64,000 bases of DNA from Nesterenkonia haasae. GTDB taxonomy: Bacteria > Actinomycetota > Actinomycetes > Actinomycetales > Micrococcaceae. The notes beneath the pieces are model-generated. The model ran no database searches and was not told the origin of the DNA. It saw only the letters and a list, made by a program, of their open reading frames with translations. Of this stretch, positions 1 to 8,158 are shown piece by piece. A program made the position numbers and the translations under genes. Position 1 is the first letter of the stretch. The number at the start of each line of letters is the position of its first letter. Location: positions 500-64,499 of the forward strand of contig NZ_VFIE01000025.1 of assembly GCF_010119385.1 (NCBI RefSeq), read 5' to 3'.

Positions 1-1
1 G

Positions 2-901
2 TCGTCGGGTTCTTCCAACTCGGGTTCAGGTAGTTCTTCCTCATCGTCCAGTGGTGCACGGGTAACTTCAGGTGTGAATATGAGATCTGGCCCCAGTACC
101 AGCAGCAGTGTCGCTCGAACTCTTCCGGCTGGCACCAACGTAGAGGTTCTCAGTTCCCGTGGGGGTTGGTATCAGGTACGAACCAACGGAAACACCGGGT
201 GGGTGTGGGAGGACTTCCTCGACGTCCGATCCTCGTCATCGGGCTCGAGCGGTTCCAATAGCTCCTCGGGCTCCAGCGGATCGTCCAGCTCAGGAAGCTC
301 ATCCTCCGGGTCGGGGTCGTCATCCTCTGGTTCCGGCTCGGGAAGCTCATCGGGCCGGACTGGTCCGACTAGTGGCCAGCACGCCCAGAGTTCTCGCGGA
401 CCCTACAGTTCTGCGTGGGACCGGTTGGCTCAGTGTGAGTCCTCCGGTAACTGGTCCATCAACACCGGCAACGGCTACTACGGTGGCCTCCAGTTCTCTG
501 CGTCCTCGTGGCGTTGGGTCGGGGGAAGCGGCCTGCCGCATCAGGCATCGAAGCAGGAACAGATTGAACGTGCCTACCAGCTGTGGCAACGCCAAGGGTG
601 GGGGGCATGGCCTGCCTGCTCACAGCGCTTGGGCCTCAGCGGCAATCCCGGGGGCTGGGGAGACACATACTTTGACGCCCACGGAGGCACCCAGACCAGT
701 TCCACCGTCACTTCGGCAGGTGATTGGCAGGCCACCTACTCGGTACCTCTGCGTGAAGAGCCCAGTTCAAGTTCGGACAAATTAGTCCAGATCCCTCGCG
801 GCGAGGTGCTGCGCACAGGTGAACGACGCGGATCCTGGGTACAGGTGGAGCACGACGGTGTGATCGGGTGGGTCAACACCACCTTCGTCATGAGTGTTTA
901 G
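2..901 (+). CDS. SH3 / Rpf-like transglycosylase-domain cell-wall protein, 5' end outside window
   Basis: Probable secreted peptidoglycan-acting protein. The frame is open to the left edge, so the real start and any signal peptide lie outside the window; the GTG at 74 falls inside a domain and is not a credible start. Order of parts: Ser/Gly linker, bacterial SH3 domain (about 60-230, with NMRSGPSTSSSV and GWYQVRTNGNTGWVW), a second long Ser/Gly linker, an Rpf/transglycosylase-like domain (about 410-640, with the catalytic-type CESSGNW, GGLQFS and a later paired cysteine in WPACSQR), and a C-terminal SH3-like domain (about 730-895, GSWVQVEHDGVIGWV). SH3 domains bind the wall and the Rpf fold cuts glycan strands; this is family knowledge. 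The stop overlaps that of convergent hisD. I am sure of the domains; the exact substrate is inference. Confidence 0.85.
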   Translation, partial: SSGSSNSGSGSSSSSSSGARVTSGVNMRSGPSTSSSVARTLPAGTNVEVLSSRGGWYQVRTNGNTGWVWEDFLDVRSSSSGSSGSNSSSGSSGSSSSGSSSSGSGSSSSGSGSGSSSGRTGPTSGQHAQSSRGPYSSAWDRLAQCESSGNWSINTGNGYYGGLQFSASSWRWVGGSGLPHQASKQEQIERAYQLWQRQGWGAWPACSQRLGLSGNPGGWGDTYFDAHGGTQTSSTVTSAGDWQATYSVPLREEPSSSSDKLVQIPRGEVLRTGERRGSWVQVEHDGVIGWVNTTFVMSV

Positions 902-2205
902 GGGTACCTCGCCCGCACCGCGTCGCCGTGTGCGGGCAGGTCCTCGGCCTCGGCAAGAGCCCTAACATGCTCGGCCACCTGGGCCAATCCCTCACGGCCG
1001 TAGCGGATCACCTGCTGAGAGCGCATAAAACTTGTGACGTTCAATCCAGACGAATACCTTGATGCACCGCCCGTGGGCAGCACATGGTTGGACCCGGCGC
1101 AGTAGTCACCGAGGGAGACAGGTGTGTAGGCGCCGAGAAACACAGCACCGGCGTTATGGATGCGATCGGCGAAGGCATCGTCGTCGCTTGTCATAATCTC
1201 CAAATGCTCAGCTCCGTAGGCGTTGGCGATGTCGACTGCGATGTCCATGGAATCGACAAGCAGGACCGTTGACTGCCGTCCAGTAAGTGACTTCTTGACA
1301 CGCTCAGAGTGTTTCGCAGCAGCGGCCTGTTCGCTCACCTGAGTAACAACACGTTCCACGAGACTAGGTGAGTCCGTCACGAGCACAGCTGCGGCAAGCT
1401 CATCATGCTCTGCCTGGGACACCAGATCTGCGGCTATGAGATGCGCTGGAGCCGTGTGGTCGGCTAGCACCATAATTTCGGTGGGCCCTGCCTCGGAGTC
1501 GATTCCAACCGTGCCCCGCACTGCTCTTTTGGCTGCGGCTACATATACGTTTCCGGGACCCGTGATCAGTGACACCGGAGGCACGTCGACGCCGCCTGCA
1601 GCGTCCTTCGCGCCATAGGCAAACATCGCCACAGCCTGGGCGCCGCCGACAGCATAGACCTCATCTATGCCAAGCAGCTGAGCCGCCGCCAGAATTGTTG
1701 GGTGCGGCCAGCCGCCGAAGTCTCGCTGCGGAGGTGAAGCGATCGCCAAGTGCGGCACCCCAGCGACCTGGGCAGGGACCACGTTCATGACGACAGAGGA
1801 GGGATATACCGCCTGACCACCGGGAACATACAATCCCACACGTTGGACCGGTACCCATTTGTTGGCAACTCGCGCATCAGGGCCAGGTGAGACCAGTGAT
1901 GCCGCCGGAAGTTGGGCAGTATGCACCTCCCTGGCGCGCATTATGAGGGTATCCAGTGCTGTGCGCACCGCAGGATCTAACCCCGAGAGGGCGCGTGAGA
2001 GCACCTCTGACGGGACTCTTAGTGCACCCGGTCGCACTCCGTCGAACCTCTCGGAAAGATCCAGAAGAGCTTCGGTGCCGCCTCTACGAACCTGTTCCAG
2101 AATAGGGGTGACCGTCTCGATAGTCGCCGAAATGTCGTGTTCAGCTCGGGGCAAAGCCTGAGCAACATCCAATTTCTGGCCACGCAAATCAGTGGTAGTC
2201 AGCAT
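898..2205 (-). CDS. hisD: Histidinol dehydrogenase
   Basis: Catalyses the last two NAD-dependent oxidations of histidine synthesis, L-histidinol to L-histidine, in the cytosol. The 435-residue length is normal. Family signatures are GPGNVYVAAAKR, the zinc-ligand stretch VSQAEHDE, the catalytic pair in YGAEHLEIM, GDYCAGSNHVLPTGG and a C-terminal histidine in LPAHGD. The ATG start lies at the centre of an 18-base perfect palindrome (2196-2213). On the minus strand the hexamer AATAGT ends a few bases before the ATG, so the mRNA may be leaderless. hisD stands alone here, without hisC or hisB next to it. Its stop codon overlaps the convergent stop of the Rpf-like gene. Confidence 0.97.
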   Translation of the reverse strand: MLTTTDLRGQKLDVAQALPRAEHDISATIETVTPILEQVRRGGTEALLDLSERFDGVRPGALRVPSEVLSRALSGLDPAVRTALDTLIMRAREVHTAQLPAASLVSPGPDARVANKWVPVQRVGLYVPGGQAVYPSSVVMNVVPAQVAGVPHLAIASPPQRDFGGWPHPTILAAAQLLGIDEVYAVGGAQAVAMFAYGAKDAAGGVDVPPVSLITGPGNVYVAAAKRAVRGTVGIDSEAGPTEIMVLADHTAPAHLIAADLVSQAEHDELAAAVLVTDSPSLVERVVTQVSEQAAAAKHSERVKKSLTGRQSTVLLVDSMDIAVDIANAYGAEHLEIMTSDDDAFADRIHNAGAVFLGAYTPVSLGDYCAGSNHVLPTGGASRYSSGLNVTSFMRSQQVIRYGREGLAQVAEHVRALAEAEDLPAHGDAVRARYP

Positions 2206-2213
2206 GCTGACTA
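2196..2213. promoter_or_regulatory. 18-base perfect palindrome centred on the hisD start codon
   Basis: TAGTCAGCATGCTGACTA reads identically on both strands. The hisD ATG is its centre, and the left part on the minus strand overlaps a -10-like AATAGT. A repressor bound here would cover both promoter and start codon. The operator role is inference; the symmetry is seen directly. Confidence 0.4.
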
Positions 2214-2307
2214 TTCTTCCCTGTCATCGACCAAAGTGACGACTCATGACGAACCTCGCAGCGGGGAGGCTGGCCCGCGCACAACCTCGCGTGGAACAAT
2301 TTCGGCC

Positions 2308-3753
2308 ATGATCAGCTCCCACTTCCAGACGATGGCCGATTACGCCGGGTCGGTGTACCTCTCATCAGACGGCGCCTGGCCCGTGGCCGACATCACCACT
2401 GACGTAGACGACCATATTCCCGAGGAGTTCGAAACGATCGTCTCCGCGGCAGGGCCCTACATGGGGGTCCTCATCGGGCTGACCATCTCAGCAGTCGTGG
2501 CTCTGATAATTACCCTAATTCTCTCCTTCGCTCTGAAGCAGGTCTTCCGTCGAAAGTCGGTGGTTAAGAGGGCAATCAACCGCACTCGGGTCCCGGGCTT
2601 CTGCATTGTTCTGCTGGCGGGCACCGCACTGAGCGTCAGATACGCCGTGGACACTGATCTCGTATGGCAGGGCCCACTTTTCGTCCTGCTGAACATCGCT
2701 TTGATCATTTCCATCGCCTGGTGGGCTCTTCGGGTGGTGAAGATTGTGGAGGCGGTGATTCTATCCAAGTACATCGGTGAGGGTGAGCTTGGGGTTGAAG
2801 ATCGCCGTGGCCGCAGAGTCCAAACACAGGTTGACCTGATCGGACGCATCCTCGCAGCCGTGATCATTACCGTAGCCGTCGCCGCAGTGCTGCTCCTCAA
2901 TGAGAGCGTTCGCGGCCTGGGCGCCGGGTTACTTGCCTCGGCCGGAGTGGTGTCCGTAGTAGCAGGTTTGGCGATGCAGTCGACCCTGGCAAACCTCTTC
3001 GCCGGCATTCAACTCGCCTTCACCGACTCCATCCGTGTAGGCGATGTGGTGGTGATTGAAGAGAACTTCGGGACAGTGGAAGAGATCACACTATCGACAG
3101 TGGTTATCAAATCCTGGGACGGCCGCCGATTCATCTACCCCAGCGCGCACTTTGTGGCGACTCCCTTCGAAAACTGGACCCGAGTTGGCACAGAGCTATT
3201 GGGAGTCGTCGAGTTGGACGTGGACTGGCGAGTCCCCACCGACGCGCTTCGTGGCCGGCTTAAGCGTCTGCTCGCCACAACGGACCTCTGGGATGGGCAG
3301 ACCTCCAATCTGCAGATCACGGAGGCAACGGGAGGGCATGTCCAGGCGCGAGTCGTCGTCTCGGCACGCAATTCGGGAGAGCTCTGGGACCTGCGCTGCC
3401 TGATTCGAGAAGACCTGGTCAATTTCCTCCGAGCTGAACACCCCTACGCTGTACTCACGCAACGGATGCTCATGACCAATGAGGAAGCCCTCGCAGGCGG
3501 GGCCGAGTCCATCGCAACCGGTCAGGTCAACACGGTCGCGGCTGATCCCCATACAATTCTCGGCGAGGACCCGGTCGCAGACCCCGTACCGGGTCCCTCC
3601 CCGGCATCACACGACACGACTGACCGCGATACTCAATTTCCCGTGGAGGAAGGACTTTTCACCGGATCGATCTCTGCAGTGGAGCGAAACCGAGAGTTTG
3701 CCGGACCTGGGGAGGAGGCCTACCGCGAGCGGAAGCATCGTCAGAACGACTGA
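2308..3753 (+). CDS. MscS-family mechanosensitive ion channel
   Basis: Membrane channel that releases solutes under osmotic downshock. Hydrophobic segments lie at about residues 52-74, 93-112, 122-143 and 180-200, followed by the pore helix and signature (about 204-232, Ala/Gly-rich, ending SVVAGLAMQSTLANLFAGI). The MscS beta domain follows (DSIRVGDVVVIEENFGTVEEI, then IKSWDGRRFIYPSAHF), and then a cytoplasmic alpha/beta domain. The last 100 residues are acidic and low in conservation. The frame is open upstream to 2137, but that overlaps divergent hisD. I chose ATG 2308; ATG 2332 is also possible and neither has a clear ribosome-binding site, so the start is uncertain. The family call is firm. 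Confidence 0.9.
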   Translation: MISSHFQTMADYAGSVYLSSDGAWPVADITTDVDDHIPEEFETIVSAAGPYMGVLIGLTISAVVALIITLILSFALKQVFRRKSVVKRAINRTRVPGFCIVLLAGTALSVRYAVDTDLVWQGPLFVLLNIALIISIAWWALRVVKIVEAVILSKYIGEGELGVEDRRGRRVQTQVDLIGRILAAVIITVAVAAVLLLNESVRGLGAGLLASAGVVSVVAGLAMQSTLANLFAGIQLAFTDSIRVGDVVVIEENFGTVEEITLSTVVIKSWDGRRFIYPSAHFVATPFENWTRVGTELLGVVELDVDWRVPTDALRGRLKRLLATTDLWDGQTSNLQITEATGGHVQARVVVSARNSGELWDLRCLIREDLVNFLRAEHPYAVLTQRMLMTNEEALAGGAESIATGQVNTVAADPHTILGEDPVADPVPGPSPASHDTTDRDTQFPVEEGLFTGSISAVERNREFAGPGEEAYRERKHRQND

Positions 3754-3876
3754 TAACAACATTGCAACGCTTAGGTTGCAATGTGGCCACAGTCCCTGAT
3801 CTGGCTGTTCTCTCCGGAACAGTGCCATTACCGTTGGCAGGCGGACCTATGTCAGCAACATGAAACGGACTCGCCT

Positions 3877-4659
3877 GTGAACGTCGTGTCGCGAAGGACC
3901 GCGCAATTCGCTGCAGTCACTGCTGCGCTGTCTGCGTGCCTGTTCGTCGCCGGTTGTGTCGGCGAACCGAGTGAACCGCAGCATGACGAGCCAGAAACGG
4001 CCGCCATTGAAGAGCTGCCCCCACTGGATGAACCACAGGACGAGCCTGTCACGACGGCCTCGGATGACGAACCTCCACAACCGGACCAGGACGAAACTTC
4101 CACGGATGAAGCGCCGGAGGAGTTCCCGCCTGAGTCCGCTGGGGGCCAGGCCGAGCCGGAATCCGGTTCACCAAACGGCATGCTTGACGTCACGGAATTC
4201 TCAGCTGAGGCACAGGAGTCCAACGGATTTCCCGAGCTGCTGACTGATGTGCCTGAAGACTCCCACCTGCTGTTGGAAGAAGTTCGAGTCGGCATCCATG
4301 AGGGGTACCACCGCATAGTGTTCGAACATTCAGGGACTGGGGCGCCTGGATGGGCCGCCGAGTACGTCGATGAGGCGGTGGAACCAGGATCGGGTTTCCC
4401 CATCGAGATGGATTCCGAATCCATCCTTTATCTCGGAGTTGTCGGGTTAGAACCGGGAAATGCGGGTCAATCGGACGGGCACCTGGAACTGGGGAATCTC
4501 GTCGACACTCAGGGCACGGTCTTTTCCGAAGCAGTCACCACATTTGTGCACCACGGGTCCGCCAGCTACTACATAGGTTTGGACACGGTGCGTGATTACC
4601 GAGTATCAGTGTGGGAACACCCGGACGGGCCTCGATTGATCATTGACGTATTGGTGTAG
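3877..4659 (+). CDS. AMIN-like domain lipoprotein
   Basis: Predicted surface lipoprotein of about 260 residues. From GTG 3877 the sequence has a basic start, a hydrophobic core and a lipobox LFVAGC, giving a lipidated Cys near residue 27. A Glu/Asp/Pro-rich linker of about 80 residues follows, then a C-terminal beta-rich domain of about 130 residues (VGIHEGYHRIVFEHSG, YIGLDTVRDYRVSVWEH, PRLIIDV), as in the actinobacterial AMIN-like lipoproteins of unknown function. AMIN domains in other proteins bind cell-wall glycans. The frame extends to 3781, but the longer N-terminus would bury the signal peptide, so I reject it. No strong ribosome-binding site is visible. Confidence 0.75.
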   Translation: MNVVSRRTAQFAAVTAALSACLFVAGCVGEPSEPQHDEPETAAIEELPPLDEPQDEPVTTASDDEPPQPDQDETSTDEAPEEFPPESAGGQAEPESGSPNGMLDVTEFSAEAQESNGFPELLTDVPEDSHLLLEEVRVGIHEGYHRIVFEHSGTGAPGWAAEYVDEAVEPGSGFPIEMDSESILYLGVVGLEPGNAGQSDGHLELGNLVDTQGTVFSEAVTTFVHHGSASYYIGLDTVRDYRVSVWEHPDGPRLIIDVLV

Positions 4660-4705
4660 CGGAACCTCGCCAGAGGCAGATCTCAGTAGCCCACGTTCGT
4701 TAAGA

Positions 4706-5524
4706 CTAGCTCGTGGAGGCATCCGTCTCGGTCACTGCAGGCTCCCCATCCTCACCGGGCGCACTCATGCGCCTGTCGGTCGCCCACTGAACCACTGAAC
4801 CAGGCATAAATCTCAGGCCCGCTGACAGTGCTCGATACTGAGCAGAAGGGACGCACAGCGATGCGCCCTGCGCATTGGCGGTGAGTCCCTGGCGGACGAC
4901 GTCCTCAGCGTCCAGCCACATCCACTTCTTGGCACCACTAATGGTAATTCCAGAGCGTTCGTGGAACTCGGTCCGCACTAGCCCTGGGCACAGGGCGGTG
5001 ACCGTGAGGCCTTCAGATTTCAATTGAGCATGGAGTGCCTTGGAAAAGTTCACCACCCACGCCTTGGCCGCCGAGTAGGTGCCTGTTGCGGCGAATCCTG
5101 CCACGGATGCCACATTGATAATCCGCCCAGCGCGTTGGGCAGTCATCGTGCGCGCCGCAGTGTGGCACAGCTCCATAGGTGTCTGCACATGCAGGCGCAG
5201 CAGATCACGCTCGTCTTGTAGGTCTGTGTCAAGGAAGTTGCCAGCCAGCCCGTGACCGGCGTTGTTGATCAGCAGATGTACGGGATAGGAAGGGTCCACT
5301 AGCCTTTCCTGGACCGCACCGACGCCGTCGTCAGTAGTCAGATCTGCTACCACCGTCTCAGCGCGAATCCCATACTGTGCCTCCAAAGACTCTGACTGGA
5401 CCTCCAGTCGCTGCTCTGTCCGGGCGGCCAGCACCAGATCGTAGCCCTGAGCTGCCAACTGACGGGCGAATGCTGCGCCTAATCCTGCTGTGGAGCCGGT
5501 TATTACTGCGGTGTGGGTTCCCAT
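4706..5524 (-). CDS. Short-chain dehydrogenase/reductase (SDR)
   Basis: NAD(P)-dependent oxidoreductase of the classical SDR family, 272 residues from ATG 5524. The cofactor motif TGSTAGLGAAFA is at residues 9-20, NNAG at 87-90, and the catalytic Ser140, Tyr150 and Lys154 (YSAAK) are all present. The substrate cannot be read from the sequence. The frame extends 15 codons upstream to 5569, but the Rossmann strand begins right after the chosen start. Transcribed alone and divergent from the small unknown gene at 5614, from which it is separated by 89 bases. Confidence 0.9.
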   Translation of the reverse strand: MGTHTAVITGSTAGLGAAFARQLAAQGYDLVLAARTEQRLEVQSESLEAQYGIRAETVVADLTTDDGVGAVQERLVDPSYPVHLLINNAGHGLAGNFLDTDLQDERDLLRLHVQTPMELCHTAARTMTAQRAGRIINVASVAGFAATGTYSAAKAWVVNFSKALHAQLKSEGLTVTALCPGLVRTEFHERSGITISGAKKWMWLDAEDVVRQGLTANAQGASLCVPSAQYRALSAGLRFMPGSVVQWATDRRMSAPGEDGEPAVTETDASTS

Positions 5525-5613
5525 AGGAATATCGTAGAGGTCCAAGACAACAGCCTGTGGCCAAAACACTCAGCCCAGGTCCAGATGCGTGTGGGAAAGC
5601 CAGAGGAGAAACT

Positions 5614-6036
5614 ATGCGGTGGAACAGACGTGGCGAATGGGGGCCAGAGCTCTTTGGGGGGTCCCGGTTGAGGGAAGACCAGTGGGCACCGCTGGAGGCT
5701 AGGATCGTGGCAACCAACGTCGAAGCCGTCGAGCGAGTGCTCGAAGAGCTCACCGGATTCATGGACTATTTTCGCGAGGACGTAGACGGCACTCCCTTGA
5801 CCGGTGTGACCGATGGGCAGCTGGCGCTCACCCAGTTCACAGAGACTGACAGTTTCGGACGCAGGGCGCTACGAGTCTGTTTCTACGCCGGAGGTCCTGT
5901 GGGCAAAGCGTCGCCGAACGCCTTTGAACGTCTCGGCAAAGCGTCCCGTTCTCTGGTGGACGAACTCAAGGCCGAAGGTATAGAGATCCAGGAAATTCGT
6001 TGGAACGAGCGCCCTTACATCCGGCGACCCTTCTAG
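5614..6036 (+). CDS. Conserved-looking hypothetical protein, 140 aa
   Basis: I do not recognise this protein. The start is well supported by GAGGAG with six bases before ATG 5614; the 19 extra codons upstream have no such site. It is soluble, with no signal peptide or membrane segment. It begins with a Trp/Arg-rich stretch (RWNRRGEWGPELFGG), and an Arg/Pro-rich end (RWNERPYIRRPF) repeats the RWN motif. The middle looks alpha/beta. Its stop overlaps by four bases the convergent stop of the MBL-fold gene. Confidence 0.75.
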   Translation: MRWNRRGEWGPELFGGSRLREDQWAPLEARIVATNVEAVERVLEELTGFMDYFREDVDGTPLTGVTDGQLALTQFTETDSFGRRALRVCFYAGGPVGKASPNAFERLGKASRSLVDELKAEGIEIQEIRWNERPYIRRPF

Positions 6037-6821
6037 CGGTCCCTGGTGAGATGGTCCAATTGGGCTGCAGCAATTCGAGTGATGACTGTCTGGTTAAGCC
6101 CAGTGGTGTCGCCGTACATGAGGTGTCCCAGCTGCTCGGCAGTGAGCTGACCGTGCTCAGTTAGCAGGGACCTAGCCTGTGCTAGGCGCTCCTGTCGGTG
6201 ATCCAGATACGCCTTCACCACTGAGCCCAGTTCCTGATGTGACGGCCCGTGGGCTGGCAAGAGCATGTCGTCCTGGTACCCGGAGAGCATCTCTAGGGAC
6301 CTCAGGTAGTCGGTCAGGGTGCCGTCAGGGAAGTCCAGCATTGTGGTTCCCCGTCCCAGGACGGTATCGCCAGTGAGCATCACTTTCGCTTCAGGAAGCC
6401 AGAAGCACACCGAGTCGGAGGTGTGTCCAGGAGTGTGCAGCACGGTCAGGATACTCCCACCGAGGCCGATCTGCTCGCCGTCGGTGAGAGGGAGCACCGT
6501 TCCCTCCCCACCGGGAAGACACACATCAGGATCCAGGCCGCGCACTTCAGCGCCCGTGACTGATGACAACAGTTTTGCGGCACCAACGTGATCACCGTGA
6601 CGATGCGTCACGAGGATCTGCGCCACTGCGCGGCCTGCGGCGGTCTTCATGATGTTCCGGACATGCTCAGGATGTCCCTCTGGACCAGGATCAACGACGA
6701 CGACGTCCTCTGCCTCGGGGTCACCGATGAGGTAGGTGTTTGTGCCCTCCAGCGTCATAGGGGAGGGGTTGTCACAAGTGAGCATCTGGACTGAGGCGGG
6801 TAACGGCGGGAGCGTCGTCAT
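6033..6821 (-). CDS. MBL-fold metallo-hydrolase (LACTB2-like)
   Basis: Metallo-beta-lactamase-fold hydrolase of 262 residues. The metal-binding THRHGDH is at 72-78 (His73, His75, Asp77, His78). Further ligands are in LHTPGHTSDSV, LTGDTVLGRG and LLPAHGPS. The C-terminal 50 residues form a small helical/winged segment (LTAEQLGHLMYG), as in LACTB2-type enzymes, some of which are RNA endonucleases. The substrate here is unknown. The start at 6821 is set by GGAG five bases upstream; the frame is open further to 6935, but that would run into the divergent gene. Confidence 0.88.
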   Translation of the reverse strand: MTTLPPLPASVQMLTCDNPSPMTLEGTNTYLIGDPEAEDVVVVDPGPEGHPEHVRNIMKTAAGRAVAQILVTHRHGDHVGAAKLLSSVTGAEVRGLDPDVCLPGGEGTVLPLTDGEQIGLGGSILTVLHTPGHTSDSVCFWLPEAKVMLTGDTVLGRGTTMLDFPDGTLTDYLRSLEMLSGYQDDMLLPAHGPSHQELGSVVKAYLDHRQERLAQARSLLTEHGQLTAEQLGHLMYGDTTGLNQTVITRIAAAQLDHLTRDR

Positions 6822-6894
6822 GTTCTCCAGCTTATGCCCGGCCGTAGACGTTACGCTTGGTCCGACGTGGCCCCACGACGGAAGTGAGCTGAAC

Positions 6895-8019
6895 ATGAGC
6901 GACCCGCACAAGAATTCTGACGCCAAGCACTCCACTCAAGGGGCATACGTCACTGGGGGTGAATTCACCCGTGACACTAACTACATTGAAGATCGTGTGG
7001 TGGCGGATGTGGATGCTGTTCGGAGCGCACCGCGTGAAGAGTCTTCCACTATCGGAGATCCACGGATCGCAGGACTTACCGCGGAAGCCCAGGCCTGGCC
7101 TGTGAAAGCCGGCCGTTACAGGCTGGTGGCCGCACGCGCCTGTCCATGGGCGCACCGAACGATCATCATCAGGCGGCTTCTCGGCTTAGAGGATGCGATC
7201 TCCTTAGCCACCCCAGGGCCAGTACACGACGCCCGTTCCTGGACTTTCGACCTCAGCTCTGACGGGCGAGACCCTGTGTTGAACACAGAATGGCTGCAGG
7301 AGAACTACTTCAAGCGGTTTCCCGACTACCCTCGCGGTATCACCGTCCCGGCCTTGGTGGACATTCCCTCAGGAGAGGTGGTCACCAATAACTATCCGCA
7401 ACTGACATTTGATTTCTCCACCCAGTGGAGCGAATTTCACCGCCCCGGAGCTCCGAATCTGATTCCAGAGAATCTCATCGACGACATGCTCCCGGTCATC
7501 AAACGAATTTTCACTGAGATCAACAATGGCGTGTACCGGTCGGGATTCGCCGGAAACCAGGCGGCGTATGAGGAGGCCTACGACCGGCTCTTCGCCGCTC
7601 TGGACTGGGTCGAAGAGCGGCTTGAGGATCGCCGGTACCTCATGGGAGATCACATCACGGAGCCGGACATACGCCTGTTCACCACACTCGTGAGGTTCGA
7701 TCCGGTCTACCACGGTCACTTCAAATGCAATCGGAATAAACTCACCGAGTTCCCCAACCTGTGGGCCTACGCCCGTGACCTGTTCCAGACCCCGGGATTC
7801 GGCGACACGGTCGACTTTGATCAGATCAAGGCCCACTACTACGTGGTGCACGAGGATGTGAACCCCACGCAGATCGTGCCGAGCGGCCCTGAACTTGAGA
7901 ACTGGCTTTCTCCCCACGGCCGTGACACTTTGGGCGGCTCACCCTTCGGCGATGGCACCGCACCTGGTCCAATATCTGTGGACGAGCAACCCCCAGGCGC
8001 GAACCCCCTGAAGGCCTAG
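6895..8019 (+). CDS. Glutathionyl-hydroquinone reductase-like (Xi-class GST) protein
   Basis: Thioredoxin-fold/GST-family reductase of 374 residues in the YqjG/ECM4 group, which removes thiol adducts from quinones. The active-site motif ACPWAHR has Cys83. The C-terminal helical domain carries YLMGDHITEPDIRLFTTLVRFD and DPVYHGHFKCN, characteristic of the group. Actinobacteria normally make mycothiol rather than glutathione, so I infer a mycothiol-linked substrate. ATG 6895 follows a GAAGTGAG stretch. The upstream region of 73 bases is shared with the divergent MBL gene. Confidence 0.88.
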   Translation: MSDPHKNSDAKHSTQGAYVTGGEFTRDTNYIEDRVVADVDAVRSAPREESSTIGDPRIAGLTAEAQAWPVKAGRYRLVAARACPWAHRTIIIRRLLGLEDAISLATPGPVHDARSWTFDLSSDGRDPVLNTEWLQENYFKRFPDYPRGITVPALVDIPSGEVVTNNYPQLTFDFSTQWSEFHRPGAPNLIPENLIDDMLPVIKRIFTEINNGVYRSGFAGNQAAYEEAYDRLFAALDWVEERLEDRRYLMGDHITEPDIRLFTTLVRFDPVYHGHFKCNRNKLTEFPNLWAYARDLFQTPGFGDTVDFDQIKAHYYVVHEDVNPTQIVPSGPELENWLSPHGRDTLGGSPFGDGTAPGPISVDEQPPGANPLKA

Positions 8020-8058
8020 CCTGGGAAGGGACACTCTTCCTATCGTGTGATGAGCGCA

Positions 8059-8091
8059 ACAGGTTATGCAGCGCGAATGACCTTTTGTGGC
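8059..8091 (+). promoter_or_regulatory. Putative LytTR operator A, two direct repeats 21 bases apart
   Basis: ACAGGTTATGCA at 8059-8070 and ACCTTTTGTGGC at 8080-8091 both fit AC-N3-TT-R-TG. A -10-like TAGCGT at 8121-8126 lies 41 bases after the start of the second repeat, and no good -35 is seen, as expected for an activated promoter. The same arrangement recurs at 9932 and 13073. The LytTR assignment is inference from the 21-base spacing and the nearby regulator gene. Confidence 0.6.
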
Positions 8092-8158
8092 TGGTGGCGG
8101 TAAGCCGGGGCAGCAGACGATAGCGTGCGGTCAACTCAATACTGAGAGGACCACCGAG

